Notes under the pieces: generated by a model
Told to the model about the DNA's origin: nothing
The model's input: the letters and a program-made list of their open reading frames with translations, nothing else
The model's database searches: none
Position numbers and translations under genes: made by a program
Shown: positions 29,296 to 39,489 of the stretch, piece by piece
Numbering within the stretch: position 1 is the first letter of the stretch
Layout: every line of letters begins with the position of its first letter
NCBI RefSeq assembly: GCF_022828325.1
Contig: NZ_JAJQJS010000003.1
Span: 34,481-98,480, forward strand
Length of the DNA: 64,000 bases
Source of the DNA: Candidatus Nanosynbacter sp. TM7-076
Lineage (GTDB): Bacteria; Patescibacteriota; Saccharimonadia; Saccharimonadales; Saccharimonadaceae
Reading direction: 5' to 3'

Positions 29296-32200
29296 CTAGA
29301 TCTCCGAGAATTCTTCCGCCAATTCTGTAGCCGTATCTTCAGCCACCTCCGTCTCTTCGACAGCGCCAGTTCCTACTGGAATCTTGCGACCGATGATGAC
29401 GTTTTCCTTCAAACCGTGCAAGTGGTCAGCTCGACCAGATACGGCGGCGTTGATCAACACGCGAGTAGTGTCCTGGAAGGATGCAGCTGATAGCCATGAG
29501 TCGCTCCAGATTGACACCTTCGTGATACCGAGTAGCAATTGCGTGTAGCTAATCAAGTTCTTGCCTTCAGCAGCCAATTGCTTATTCGCATTGACCACAG
29601 CAGCCTTAGAAACGATGTCACCAGTCACAAATTCGCTATCACCAGCATCTTCGATTTGCACGCGACTAAACATTTGGCGAACAATAATCTCCAAGTGCTT
29701 GTCAGCCACGTCCTGACCCTGAGCGGCGTAGATTCGCAGAACTTCGTTGATGATGTAGCGCTGAGTTGCCTCAACACCCTTAAGTCGCATCAAATCGTGC
29801 AAGTTCAACGATCCAGTTGTCAATCGATCACCAGCTTCGACAACATCATTTGCCTTAACGACCAACTGCATATTGCCTGGAATTTCGTAGCGAGTTGGTG
29901 AAGCAGCCTCTGCCGCGATCACCAAAGTATCCTCAGCCGACTCAATCACACCGTCAAATGGCGCGATCAAAGGTCGAGTGTCGCTCTCGCCAGTTGCCAA
30001 GACATCGCCAGCCTTAACGCTTGATCCAGCCTTAACTACAACGGTTCGGCCCTCCAATGGCAATCGCTCAACCTTGCCAGATTCTGGCGTAATTTGAACG
30101 ATGTACTTCTTGCCATCTTCCCAAACGTCAACCAAACCAGCAACTTCCGTAATGAATGCTTGACCCTTTGGTGTGCGCGCTTCAAACAACTCTTCAACAC
30201 GAGGCAAACCTTGGGTAATGTCACCACCAGCAACACCAGAGTTGTGGAAGGTACGAAGCGTCAACTGAGTACCTGGCTCACCGACCGACTGAGCGGCGAT
30301 AACACCGACTGGCTGATGATTGCCAACCAATTTACCAGTCGACATATCAATACCGTAACTTCGTTGTGGAATGCCGTTAAGATTGTTCGTTGACAATACG
30401 GACTGAATCTTAACGCTTTCAATACTTTCGTCGTCGTCAATTGAATCTGCGATTTCACGCGTGATCAATTCGTTCTTATTGACGTGACCTGGAATTGTTT
30501 CAGCGGCATAACGACCAGCCAAACGGTTTGAGAAGTCAATCATCGTCTCTTCAGTTTCTGATCGGTAAATTGCGTAACCTTCATCGTCACCATCAGTATC
30601 TTCAACAGTAAAGACATCTTGTGCAACATCTACCAAACGACGAGTCAAGTAACCCGAGTCGGCAGTCTTAAGAGCTGTGTCAATAAGACCCTTACGTGCA
30701 CCACGAGTTGCGATAAAGGCTTCAAGGCTAGACAAACCGCCGGTGTAAGAGCTGCGGATTGGAAGCTCAATCTCATGGTTGGTTGCGTCCATCTGAACAC
30801 CAATCATCGCGCTCGCCAACTTCACGTTGGAAATATCACCACGAGCACCAGAGTTGACCATCATAGAAATACTGGTGTCCATGTGTGCCAATTGGTCTTT
30901 CAGGAATGCCGTAATCTTATTGTCGACGTTTCGCCATGCGCTAACCGTCAAGTTGTATCGCTCTTCCTCAGTAATCAAACCTTGGTCGAATTGCTCAGAA
31001 ATCAAAGCCGCCTTAGCGTCACCTTCAGCCACAAACTGAGGGATTTCCTCGAAATGAACGTAGTCGGTCATGCCAGTTGATACAGCCGCAACCGTAGCAA
31101 AGCGGAAAGCTTGACCCTTCATGCGATCTGCAATCTTGGCGGTTTCTTCGGCGCCATACTTGTTAAAGATTTGCGCCAACACCTTCTTAAGCTGCTTTTT
31201 AGTCTGGACATTGTTATCATATGGGAAATCTTCAGGCAGAATCTCATTGAAGAAGACGCGACCCAAAGTTGTTTCACGCATTTCACCTTTCGCAAAGATA
31301 CGAATTGGGGTTTGCAAGTGAATTACGCCATTGTCGTAAGCCATTTCTGCTTCGTAAACAGAGCTGTAAGTTTTAACCTTATCAGTCTGAGCTTGTGGTT
31401 TGTCGTAAGTCAAGTAATAGTTACCAAGCACGATGTCCTGCGAAATGTGCAGCACTGGCGCGCCATCGGCAGGCTTCAACAAGTTGGCAGTCGCACTCAT
31501 CAATTCACGAGCTTCAGCCTGAGCCTCTTTTGATAGCGGCAAGTGAACAGCCATCTGGTCACCGTCGAAGTCGGCGTTAAATCCGGCACAAACTAGCGGA
31601 TGCAACTGAATAGCTTTTCCTTCAACCAAAACTGGCTGGAAGGCTTGAATTGACAAACGGTGCAAACTTGGTGCGCGGTTAAGCAACACGTATTTGCCTT
31701 CAATTGCTGAATCCAGCGCGTCCCAAACTACCGCTTCACCAGCTTCAATTAGGCGTGAAGCCGAGCGAATATTGTGTGCAAATTCATTCTTAATCAACCA
31801 GCTAATCACAAATGGCTTAAACAATTCCAGCGCCATTTGCTTTGGCAAACCACATTGGTTAATCTTCAATTTTGGACCAACCACGATAACCGAGCGACCA
31901 GAATAGTCAACACGCTTACCAAGAAGGTTCTGACGGAAGCGACCTTGCTTACCTTTTAGCATATCACTCAAGCTCTTCAAGCTGCGGCGACCACCAGTCG
32001 AGCTAACCGCACGACCGCGTGATGCTGAATTGTCAATTAAAGCGTCAACAGCTTCCTGAAGCATGCGCTTTTCATTGCGCTGAATAACTTCTGGCGCGTT
32101 AAGCTCAATCAACTTCTTCAAGCGATTGTTTCGGTTGATAATTCGGCGATACAAATCGTTCAAGTCAGATGTCGCAAATCGACCACCAGACAACGCCACC

Positions 32201-33126
32201 ATTGGACGAAGATCTGGAGGAATAACTGGCAAAACAGTCAGACATAGACTTGACGGTTTAATGCCAGCAGATTCCATACTCTCCAACATCTTCAAGCGCT
32301 TTAGCAATTTCTTCTGTCTTTGACCTTTCGCAGTCTCAGCTTCTTCAGTCAATTCGGCAATGAGCTTTGGCAACTCAATCTTGTCCAAGAGTTCTTTGAC
32401 CGCACTGGCACCCATGCCAACTTCGATCAATTCGTCATATTCTTCTGGCAAGTTGCGATATTCGCTCTCTGAGATCAAAGCGCCGAAATTCAAGCTTTCC
32501 AATTGAGATTTCTTACCAACGTAAGCTTCTTCCAATTCCTCGACTTCACGGCTCTGCTCTTTCGCCAATTGCTTAACATCAGCGCCATCTTCTTCAGCCA
32601 TTTTTTCGTAACGGATTTTGATAGCCTTACGAGCTAAATCAGTTTCCGCTTCCAAATCTGCCAAATATTGATCGCGAGTTGCTTCGTCAACATTTAAGAT
32701 AACGTAAGTCGCAAAGTAAACGATTTTCTCAATATTGCGAACCGTCATGCCAAGCAGCTGGCTCATTGCGCTTGGAGTGCCGCGCATAAACCAAATGTGC
32801 GCTACAGGCACTGCCAATTGAATGTGTCCCATTCGCTCACGACGAACGATTGATTTAGTAACCAATTCGCCATTCTTATCGACAGCAGCTTCGCGTGAAC
32901 GTACACCCTTAAGCTTTGAGTCGTGTGGATTGATGTCCTTAACTGGACCAAAGATTCGCTCACAGAACAATCCGTCGCGTTCTGGCTTTTGTGTGCGATA
33001 GTTAATTGTTTCTGGCTTCAAAACTTCGCCGTAGCTCCATTTCAGAATGTCTTCTGGGCTAGCTACTGCCAAACGAACCGCGTCAAAATCGCTGATGCCC
33101 GTTGCGTTAAATGCAGAATTTGCCAT
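29296..33126 (-). CDS. rpoC: RNA polymerase subunit beta'
   Basis: The protein is 1276 aa. The catalytic NADFDGDQ and the bridge and trigger segments are intact. Both zinc-binding sites seen in E. coli beta' are missing. The N-terminal four-Cys finger is replaced by NPHDSKLKGVRSREAAVDK (about residues 65-85). The second-site cysteines are replaced in TEDTDGDDEGY and VLSTNNLNGIPQRSYGID. The C-terminus is acidic. It starts one base after the rpoB stop. Confidence 0.98.
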   Translation of the reverse strand: MANSAFNATGISDFDAVRLAVASPEDILKWSYGEVLKPETINYRTQKPERDGLFCERIFGPVKDINPHDSKLKGVRSREAAVDKNGELVTKSIVRRERMGHIQLAVPVAHIWFMRGTPSAMSQLLGMTVRNIEKIVYFATYVILNVDEATRDQYLADLEAETDLARKAIKIRYEKMAEEDGADVKQLAKEQSREVEELEEAYVGKKSQLESLNFGALISESEYRNLPEEYDELIEVGMGASAVKELLDKIELPKLIAELTEEAETAKGQRQKKLLKRLKMLESMESAGIKPSSLCLTVLPVIPPDLRPMVALSGGRFATSDLNDLYRRIINRNNRLKKLIELNAPEVIQRNEKRMLQEAVDALIDNSASRGRAVSSTGGRRSLKSLSDMLKGKQGRFRQNLLGKRVDYSGRSVIVVGPKLKINQCGLPKQMALELFKPFVISWLIKNEFAHNIRSASRLIEAGEAVVWDALDSAIEGKYVLLNRAPSLHRLSIQAFQPVLVEGKAIQLHPLVCAGFNADFDGDQMAVHLPLSKEAQAEARELMSATANLLKPADGAPVLHISQDIVLGNYYLTYDKPQAQTDKVKTYSSVYEAEMAYDNGVIHLQTPIRIFAKGEMRETTLGRVFFNEILPEDFPYDNNVQTKKQLKKVLAQIFNKYGAEETAKIADRMKGQAFRFATVAAVSTGMTDYVHFEEIPQFVAEGDAKAALISEQFDQGLITEEERYNLTVSAWRNVDNKITAFLKDQLAHMDTSISMMVNSGARGDISNVKLASAMIGVQMDATNHEIELPIRSSYTGGLSSLEAFIATRGARKGLIDTALKTADSGYLTRRLVDVAQDVFTVEDTDGDDEGYAIYRSETEETMIDFSNRLAGRYAAETIPGHVNKNELITREIADSIDDDESIESVKIQSVLSTNNLNGIPQRSYGIDMSTGKLVGNHQPVGVIAAQSVGEPGTQLTLRTFHNSGVAGGDITQGLPRVEELFEARTPKGQAFITEVAGLVDVWEDGKKYIVQITPESGKVERLPLEGRTVVVKAGSSVKAGDVLATGESDTRPLIAPFDGVIESAEDTLVIAAEAASPTRYEIPGNMQLVVKANDVVEAGDRLTTGSLNLHDLMRLKGVEATQRYIINEVLRIYAAQGQDVADKHLEIIVRQMFSRVQIEDAGDSEFVTGDIVSKAAVVNANKQLAAEGKNLISYTQLLLGITKVSIWSDSWLSAASFQDTTRVLINAAVSGRADHLHGLKENVIIGRKIPVGTGAVEETEVAEDTATELAEEFSEI

Positions 33127-33127
33127 C

Positions 33128-36100
33128 TTACGCGTCCTCCTTTATTTCTTCTACTTCATCAATATCTTGCACGCTCATACCATCGTCAATTTCACCGATG
33201 CCATCTGATTCGTCCAAGTATTTTTCTTCTTCCTCATTGTCAGCGGCAACGGTTTTGTCTTCCGGACCACTTGAAGCGATAACGTGTTCAGCATCAACTG
33301 TTGCTTCGTCGTCAACCAAGTCAACTCGAAGACCCAAACCTTGAAGCTCCTTAACCAACACGTTGAAGGATTCTGGAAGTTTTGGACCAACAATCGGCTC
33401 ATCCTTGATGATTGACTCGTAAGCCTTTGCACGACCGTAAACGTCGTCGGACTTAATTGTCAACATTTCCTGCAAGGTTGCGGCGGCGCCATAAGCTTCC
33501 AGCGCCCAAACCTCCATTTCACCGAAGCGCTGACCACCGTTTTGTGCTTTACCACCAAGCGGCTGCTGAGTAACCATCGTGTATGGACCAGTTGAGCGGG
33601 CGTGAATCTTGTCAGAAACCATGTGGTGCAACTTAATCATGTGCATCACACCAACTGTTGTTCGCTCCTCAAATGGTTCACCGGTGCGGCCGTCAAACAA
33701 TTGACTCTTACCGTCACGCGCCAAACCAGCTTTTTCTAGCTCATCGGAAATCTTCTCACTCGGAACACCGTTAAATGACGGAGTTGCTACGCGGTAACCT
33801 AATGCTCGCGCCGCCATACCAAGGTGAGTTTCAAAAATCTGACCAAGGTTCATGCGGCTTGGCACACCAAGTGGGTTCAAAACTACGTCAACTGGCGTAC
33901 CATCCTCTAGGAATGGCATATCTTCAACAGGAAGAACTTTCGCTACAACACCCTTGTTACCGAAGCGTCCAGCCATCTTATCACCAACGCCAATCTTTCG
34001 CAATTGCGCAACAAAGATCTGAATTTGCATCAAAACGCCAGCCTTCAACTCGTGGCCATTTTCACGACTAAAGATCTTAACGCCAACAACTTTACCGCCG
34101 CCCGCGTTGTTCATTCGCTGTGACGTATCGCGGACGTCCTTAGCTTTTTCACCGAAGATTGCACGAAGCAAGCGCTCCTCAGAGCTCAATTCCTGCTCGC
34201 CCTTTGGTGTAATCTTACCAACCAAAACATCGCCAGCCTTAACCTCGGAACCGATTTGAACAATTCCGTTCTCGTCCAAATGACGCAAACTTTCCTCGGA
34301 AACGTTTGGAATATCACGCGTCACAATCTCTGGACCAAGCTTCGTCTCACGAACCTCAACGGTGTAATCCTTAATGTTAATGCTTGTCAATCGATCATCT
34401 TCAACCAAACGACGGCTCATAATAATCGCGTCTTCCATGTTGTAACCACCCCATGGCATGAAGGCAACCAGAAGGTTTTTACCTAGGGCAATTTCACCGC
34501 CAGCAATTGAGGCACCTTCAATCAGAATGTCACCCTTCTTCACCTTGTCGCCACGCTCAACGCGGACTTTTTGGTTGTAACAACGATCGTCATTGTTCTT
34601 CACGAAATGTTTCAATGTGTAAATCTTTACACCATCAGCATATTTAACGTGAACTTCGTCGGCATCAGCGCGAACGACTTCGCCGTCGGCGCTAGCTTGA
34701 ATCAAGTGACCACTATTCTCAGCCACAGCCTTCTCAATTCCAGTACCAACAGTTGCAGATTCTGGACACAATAGAGGAACCGCCTGACGTTGCATGTTTG
34801 AACCAGTCAAAGCACGGTCAACGCGCGTCTTTTCAATAAACGGAACAAGCGCCGCAGTCGAACCTAGAATCTGGCGGTGAGCTGCATCCATGAATGTGAC
34901 TTGACTAGCATCAACCTGTGATGGCTGCATGTTACTTCGAGCATTAACGCGCTCATCTCGGAAAGTTCCGTCTTCATTAAGAGCTTCACCAGCGTCAGCG
35001 ATAACCTCGCCAATTTCCTGTGAAGCATCCAAGTAAACAAGTTCATCTGTAACCTTACCGTCTTTCACGCGAAGATATGGAGTTTCAATAAAACCATATT
35101 CATTAACACGCGCGTAAGCCGCCAAGTTCAACACCAGACCGATATTCGCACCTTCTGGCGTTTCCACTGAACAAATACGACCATAGTGAGTTGGGTGGGC
35201 GTCGCGGACCTCAAATCCAGCGCGCTCACGAGTCAAACCGCCAGGACCAGTCGAGCTCAAGCGTCGCTTGTGGCTCAATTCTGACAATGGGTTAACCTCG
35301 TCAAGCAGCTGCGACAGCTGGCTTGAAGTAAAGAATTCACGAACAGCCGCAACAATTGGACGAGCATTAATCAATTGGCTTGGGCTAACGCTTTCCAAAT
35401 CAGCCACGCTCATACGATCCATCGCATTGCGCTGCATTCGGAGCATACCAACACGGAACTGTCGAGCAATCAATTCACCAACCAAGCGAACTCGACGGTT
35501 ACTCAATGCGTCAATGTCATCAGCTGGCTCTTGCGTATTGTTCAAGCGAATAACTTCACGCAAAATCGCCACCAAATCGCTCATCTGCAATGTACGATTT
35601 TCTGCTGTATTTGCAACATCCAGACCCAAGCGTTGGTTCAATTTATAACGACCAACCCGCGAATAATCGAACCGCTTGAAGTCAAAGAACATTCGCTCAA
35701 TCATCTGACGAGCGTTATCGACCGTTGCCAAGTCGCCTGGACGCAATCGACGATAAACCTCAATCAACGCCTCATTCGCACCACGAGAAGTGTCCTTGTC
35801 CAAAGTTTCGTCAATGTATTTTACGTCGCCAGTATCAATATCAGCGAACAATTCCTTAATTTCGCTAGTCTTTGGATAGCCCAAAGCGCGCAACAAAGTT
35901 GTTGCCGGTATCTTACGACGACGGTCGATCTTTACGTAAATCGTACCGTTAGAAGTCGTCTCAAATTCCATCCAAGCTCCACGTCCTGGAATGATTTTTG
36001 CGCCGTAGTAATTACGTCCCGCTACTGTTTCAGCAGTGAAGAAAACACCAGCAGAACGAATCAACTGGCTAACAACCACACGCTCCGTACCGTTAATAAC

Positions 36101-36481
36101 GAACGTACCGCGATCAGTCATCCATGGATATTCACCGAGGTAAATTTCCTGCTCTTCAACTACACCAGTTGTCTTGTTTGTCAATTCAACTGTTGCGTGT
36201 AGCGGAGCTTCAAATGTCAAGTTGTTTTCTTTGGCAAATTGGTCAGTGTTTTTTGGCTCGCCAAAATAGTATTTGCCGAACTTTAATGACAACTTCTGAC
36301 CGGTATAGTCGTCAATTGGGTTAACTTCTGAAAATATCTCACTCAAGCCTTCTTCGACGAACCAGCGCCAAGAATCTTTTTGGTGAGCGATCAAGTTTGG
36401 CAGCGGCAGGGCATTATCACCAGAGGTGAAATAGACGCGCTCGCTGCTTGTGGTTGGTTTTTTTGCCACAGGCGTAAACAC
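33128..36481 (-). CDS. rpoB: RNA polymerase subunit beta
   Basis: The protein is 1117 aa. The rifampicin region SQLSQLLDEVNPLSE...SHKRRLSSTGPGGLTRERAG retains the Gln, Asp, His and Ser contacts of sensitive enzymes. GGKAQNGGQRFGEMEVWALE is present near the C-terminus. An acidic tail of about 45 residues is unusual. The start is GTG with GAGGAG very close. rplJ/rplL are not upstream; tmk is. Confidence 0.98.
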   Translation of the reverse strand: MFTPVAKKPTTSSERVYFTSGDNALPLPNLIAHQKDSWRWFVEEGLSEIFSEVNPIDDYTGQKLSLKFGKYYFGEPKNTDQFAKENNLTFEAPLHATVELTNKTTGVVEEQEIYLGEYPWMTDRGTFVINGTERVVVSQLIRSAGVFFTAETVAGRNYYGAKIIPGRGAWMEFETTSNGTIYVKIDRRRKIPATTLLRALGYPKTSEIKELFADIDTGDVKYIDETLDKDTSRGANEALIEVYRRLRPGDLATVDNARQMIERMFFDFKRFDYSRVGRYKLNQRLGLDVANTAENRTLQMSDLVAILREVIRLNNTQEPADDIDALSNRRVRLVGELIARQFRVGMLRMQRNAMDRMSVADLESVSPSQLINARPIVAAVREFFTSSQLSQLLDEVNPLSELSHKRRLSSTGPGGLTRERAGFEVRDAHPTHYGRICSVETPEGANIGLVLNLAAYARVNEYGFIETPYLRVKDGKVTDELVYLDASQEIGEVIADAGEALNEDGTFRDERVNARSNMQPSQVDASQVTFMDAAHRQILGSTAALVPFIEKTRVDRALTGSNMQRQAVPLLCPESATVGTGIEKAVAENSGHLIQASADGEVVRADADEVHVKYADGVKIYTLKHFVKNNDDRCYNQKVRVERGDKVKKGDILIEGASIAGGEIALGKNLLVAFMPWGGYNMEDAIIMSRRLVEDDRLTSINIKDYTVEVRETKLGPEIVTRDIPNVSEESLRHLDENGIVQIGSEVKAGDVLVGKITPKGEQELSSEERLLRAIFGEKAKDVRDTSQRMNNAGGGKVVGVKIFSRENGHELKAGVLMQIQIFVAQLRKIGVGDKMAGRFGNKGVVAKVLPVEDMPFLEDGTPVDVVLNPLGVPSRMNLGQIFETHLGMAARALGYRVATPSFNGVPSEKISDELEKAGLARDGKSQLFDGRTGEPFEERTTVGVMHMIKLHHMVSDKIHARSTGPYTMVTQQPLGGKAQNGGQRFGEMEVWALEAYGAAATLQEMLTIKSDDVYGRAKAYESIIKDEPIVGPKLPESFNVLVKELQGLGLRVDLVDDEATVDAEHVIASSGPEDKTVAADNEEEEKYLDESDGIGEIDDGMSVQDIDEVEEIKEDA

Positions 36482-36588
36482 TCCTCGCTTTAATTAGTGG
36501 TTAATAGACGGCTGTGAAGATCTCTAATTCATAGCCCAAAATCACGATTTGCCTACTCGCAATTTTTACCCGCCATGAATACACTACT

Positions 36589-36621
36589 TCTATAACTACT
36601 CATTATGACGAAAAACGTCAA
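36589..36621 (-). promoter_or_regulatory. Possible rpoBC promoter
   Basis: TTGACG (36616-36621) on the minus strand with TAGTTA at 17 bp, or TATAGA at 21 bp. It lies in the 157-bp gap before rpoB. The leader is about 100 nt with no ORF. Confidence 0.45.
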
Positions 36622-36638
36622 TAAAATCAAGGGTTTTA

Positions 36639-37286
36639 CTAGTGTTTTTCGATATTATCAATCAACATATCATGAACTTCGTCAATCGTCCCGTCAGCAG
36701 AAATTACCGGAATTCCGTACGCCTCGGCAATCTCCAGATATCCATCGTCGACTTTTTTCTGAAAATCTTGCCCGCGCGACTCAAAAGTGTCAGGATTTTT
36801 CAGCTCGCCGCGCATAGAAATTCGCGATTCCCGCTTCTCTCGGCTCAAACTTAAAATAACCATAACATTTGGCTGCAAATATTTTTCATCAGTAAACAGT
36901 TCCGTCAATCTCAAAATCTCTGATTCATCAAAGCCCTCGCCTCGCCCCTGATAAACCAGCGTTGAGATATAATTTCTCGCGCTCAAAACAATCTCCCCAC
37001 GTTCCAACGCAGGCTGAATTTTTTCCCGCCACAATTCACGCCGAGCTGCAGAAAATAGTGCCACATTCACCGCCGCAGAGCGCGCCAAATCGCCATTTTT
37101 AATAACTTTTCGAAGTTCATTTGCTATCGGAGTTGATTTTTCCGGATCGTCACTTCCCGGCTCTTCAATCACGCAAACCGTTCGCCCGATTGACCGAAAA
37201 TATTCCGCCAATTTCGCGACCTGTGTAGACTTGCCCGTTCCGTCATTACCCTCGATAACTATATATTTTCCCGCACTACTCATCAC
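36639..37286 (-). CDS. tmk: Thymidylate kinase
   Basis: The protein is about 215 aa. P-loop GNDGTGKST, EEPGSD and a lid-like segment rich in Arg are present. The usual DR(Y/H) motif reads SARNYISTLVYQG, keeping Arg but losing Asp. It phosphorylates dTMP to dTDP, downstream of ThyA encoded 2 kb away. The GTG/ATG start overlaps the HIT gene stop. Confidence 0.85.
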   Translation of the reverse strand: MMSSAGKYIVIEGNDGTGKSTQVAKLAEYFRSIGRTVCVIEEPGSDDPEKSTPIANELRKVIKNGDLARSAAVNVALFSAARRELWREKIQPALERGEIVLSARNYISTLVYQGRGEGFDESEILRLTELFTDEKYLQPNVMVILSLSREKRESRISMRGELKNPDTFESRGQDFQKKVDDGYLEIAEAYGIPVISADGTIDEVHDMLIDNIEKH

Positions 37287-37732
37287 TACCTCATAATCAC
37301 AGTGTGTGGCCTATTCAGATAAATCATCATCTTTTTCACCTTGCCGTCAACTTTTATAAAATGCGTATGTTGGTGCGCCATTGACCTAGATTTACTTCCT
37401 TGCGCCCGAGCGTAAATCGAATAGCCGTTATTCTCAAACTTCGCAATCTGATTCATATAGTCAATTTTTTCCTCATCGCTCAAATTCGCCAATGAATCCA
37501 CGTGCCGTTTCGGTATAATCATCAAATGATCATCCACGCCGCAGCCATCCCAAAAATTATAGCCAAATCTATTCTTAATAATCAGGCAATGCGCAGTTTC
37601 ATCAACTACCTGATCTGTGTGATGCTTTACCAATTGACAAAAATCGCAGCCGTCAGACTTATGCTTTCTCCTGTGATTGATATATTCTTTTTCTTTCGTT
37701 CGCGATCGAAACATTGAACCTGCCACCATCAC
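37286..37732 (-). CDS. HIT-like family protein
   Basis: The protein is about 148 aa. HQHTHFI is the histidine-triad active site, with IPKRHVDSLANLSDEE upstream as in HIT nucleotide hydrolases or transferases. A CDFC pair near the N-terminus could bind zinc. The exact reaction is unknown. The GTG/ATG start overlaps the dcd stop, so it is coupled to dcd and tmk. Confidence 0.85.
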   Translation of the reverse strand: MMVAGSMFRSRTKEKEYINHRRKHKSDGCDFCQLVKHHTDQVVDETAHCLIIKNRFGYNFWDGCGVDDHLMIIPKRHVDSLANLSDEEKIDYMNQIAKFENNGYSIYARAQGSKSRSMAHQHTHFIKVDGKVKKMMIYLNRPHTVIMR

Positions 37733-38448
37733 AAAATCCCCTCGCCAAGTCCCGCGATTTCCATCGGTTTATGTCGACGATCCTTAAACGCCCGCGGCAA
37801 CATCATTTCTGGACGCCAAGTCTTTATCAATTCATCCAAATCGTCAGTGTGCTGATATTTACCGCTCATTCCACCGCGTCCGCTAGCATATCCGCCGTCA
37901 ACTTGACCAGTGTGATGAAAAATCAATTGCCCAATACGTTCGCCAACAGGCAAAACCACACTTTCATGCTTATTTAAGTTATAAATCTCAAGCGTAATCC
38001 GATTGATATATCCCGGATCAACCCAGCCAGCATCAAAACACACCGCCACGCCGTTTCGCCCCCAAGAGCTACGACTTTTCACCTCAGCCGCGCCACCATG
38101 CGTTCGAATCCCAACAAATTCATGCGTGTGTGCCAAAATTCGTTCACCCGGTTTCAAGACAATAATCGGATGATCTGGCGGAATATTCTTAAATTCCCGA
38201 AAACCATGTCGCTCGCACCACTCGGCATGCGGCATAGCTTTAAGCGGCCCCTTGAAGTATCGATTGACGTCAGACTCGTCAAACGGATTATAAACTCGCG
38301 AAATATCATCATATTCCTGTTTATAAAAATTAAAGCCTAGCGTAAAATCTAAGCTGGCTTCCGATACGTTTTTTGGGTTGAACGGCGTACAGACAATTGT
38401 CCCGTCTTCAATCGCCGCTAATATATCTTTATTTGAGTACACGCTCAC
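37729..38448 (-). CDS. dcd: dCTP deaminase family protein
   Basis: The protein is about 239 aa with the trimeric dUTPase fold. VKSRSSWGRNGVAV, DAGWVDPGYINRITLEI (catalytic Glu) and GERIGQLIF are present. It probably converts dCTP to dUTP, and possibly on to dUMP; which one cannot be decided. GTG start at 38448 with GGAGGTG 5 nt upstream; the frame to 38481 is rejected. The N-terminal 90 residues are longer than in E. coli Dcd. Confidence 0.85.
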   Translation of the reverse strand: MSVYSNKDILAAIEDGTIVCTPFNPKNVSEASLDFTLGFNFYKQEYDDISRVYNPFDESDVNRYFKGPLKAMPHAEWCERHGFREFKNIPPDHPIIVLKPGERILAHTHEFVGIRTHGGAAEVKSRSSWGRNGVAVCFDAGWVDPGYINRITLEIYNLNKHESVVLPVGERIGQLIFHHTGQVDGGYASGRGGMSGKYQHTDDLDELIKTWRPEMMLPRAFKDRRHKPMEIAGLGEGIL

Positions 38449-38552
38449 TAAACACCTCCCATTGCGTGATTTTTCTACCAAATCTTATTATGGCAAGTTT
38501 ATGTATTCCTATCAAGCTTTCGGTAAATTTTACAGCATGTTAAACTGAAGTT

Positions 38553-39047
38553 ATGGAAAAAGCCATTATTGTAGCTTACGATAAAAACCGCGCCATCGGA
38601 CAAAATGGCGATATGCCGTGGGGGCGAAGTTTACCGGCCGATTTGGTGAATTTTAAGCGTTTGACGAGAAACAACAATGTCATTATGGGTAGAAAAACGT
38701 TTGAGTCAATCGGTTCGCGACCACTTCCAGACAGAGAAAATATTGTCATTTCATCCAAGCCGACTGGCGTTAAAAAAGTTCTTACGGCTATGAATTTACG
38801 AAGCGCCCTGACTTTATCGCGATATCCGACTTTTATTATTGGTGGCTCACGAGTTTATAAAGACGCGCTAGATATTCCAGAAATTGACACTATTTACGCC
38901 ACGGAAATTGACGCCGAATTCCCCGATGCTGACACTTTTTTCCCAGAGATAAATATGGACGCATGGGAGGAAACAAGTCGCACACATCACCCAGCAGACG
39001 CTGAAAATAATTACGATTTTGATTTTGTGACGTATAAAAGAAAATAG
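38553..39047 (+). CDS. folA: Dihydrofolate reductase
   Basis: The protein is 164 aa. IGQNGDMPWGRSLPADLVNF contains the Trp and catalytic Asp, IMGRKTFESIG and FIIGGSRVYKDAL bind NADPH. It regenerates tetrahydrofolate used by ThyA. TAAACT ends 6 nt before the ATG with TTTCGG 17 bp upstream, so the mRNA is probably leaderless. Confidence 0.94.
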   Translation: MEKAIIVAYDKNRAIGQNGDMPWGRSLPADLVNFKRLTRNNNVIMGRKTFESIGSRPLPDRENIVISSKPTGVKKVLTAMNLRSALTLSRYPTFIIGGSRVYKDALDIPEIDTIYATEIDAEFPDADTFFPEINMDAWEETSRTHHPADAENNYDFDFVTYKRK

Positions 39048-39057
39048 CCTTCTTAAG

Positions 39058-39086
39058 TTGACAGTATTTGGTATTTGTGGTATAGT
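39058..39086 (+). promoter_or_regulatory. Consensus promoter of the 39094 gene
   Basis: TTGACA, a 17-bp spacer and TATAGT, ending 7 nt before the ATG. The transcript should begin at or next to the start codon. Confidence 0.85.
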
Positions 39087-39093
39087 GTAGAGT

Positions 39094-39438
39094 ATGAATG
39101 AACGATCTATGATAAGAGCTACAGCCATTGAACGTATAAAAGGCACTACGATTGCGGACCTGCCAGAGGGTAGAACGATAATATTATCTGGTAAGCCTAC
39201 CGCAGAAGGCGCGATATTCAAAGATAAAGCTCCTGTTGTAGAAAAATGGACAGAAGAAGATGAAAAAGGTAGAACAGCAACTAGAACAGTGGGAAAGTAT
39301 GCAACCATACTATATGATACCGCCGCTCGAGAGTTTAGCGTTATTCTACCCGATCAAGAGATTACTGGCCTACGACAGTCTGGTATTGAAAACGACAATT
39401 ATATGATTCTTACAGCTAAAGAATCTGATGAGGAATAG
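39094..39438 (+). CDS. Hypothetical protein (114 aa)
   Basis: The family is unrecognised. It is a soluble, beta-rich looking, charged protein with an acidic C-terminus (KESDEE) and no signal peptide. It stands alone between folA and thyA with a strong promoter and a leaderless start, so it is probably well expressed. Confidence 0.7.
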   Translation: MNERSMIRATAIERIKGTTIADLPEGRTIILSGKPTAEGAIFKDKAPVVEKWTEEDEKGRTATRTVGKYATILYDTAAREFSVILPDQEITGLRQSGIENDNYMILTAKESDEE

Positions 39439-39489
39439 ACATCGATCACCTCAACCGACGGGCGCAAATCACTGACCGCAAAAATCACA

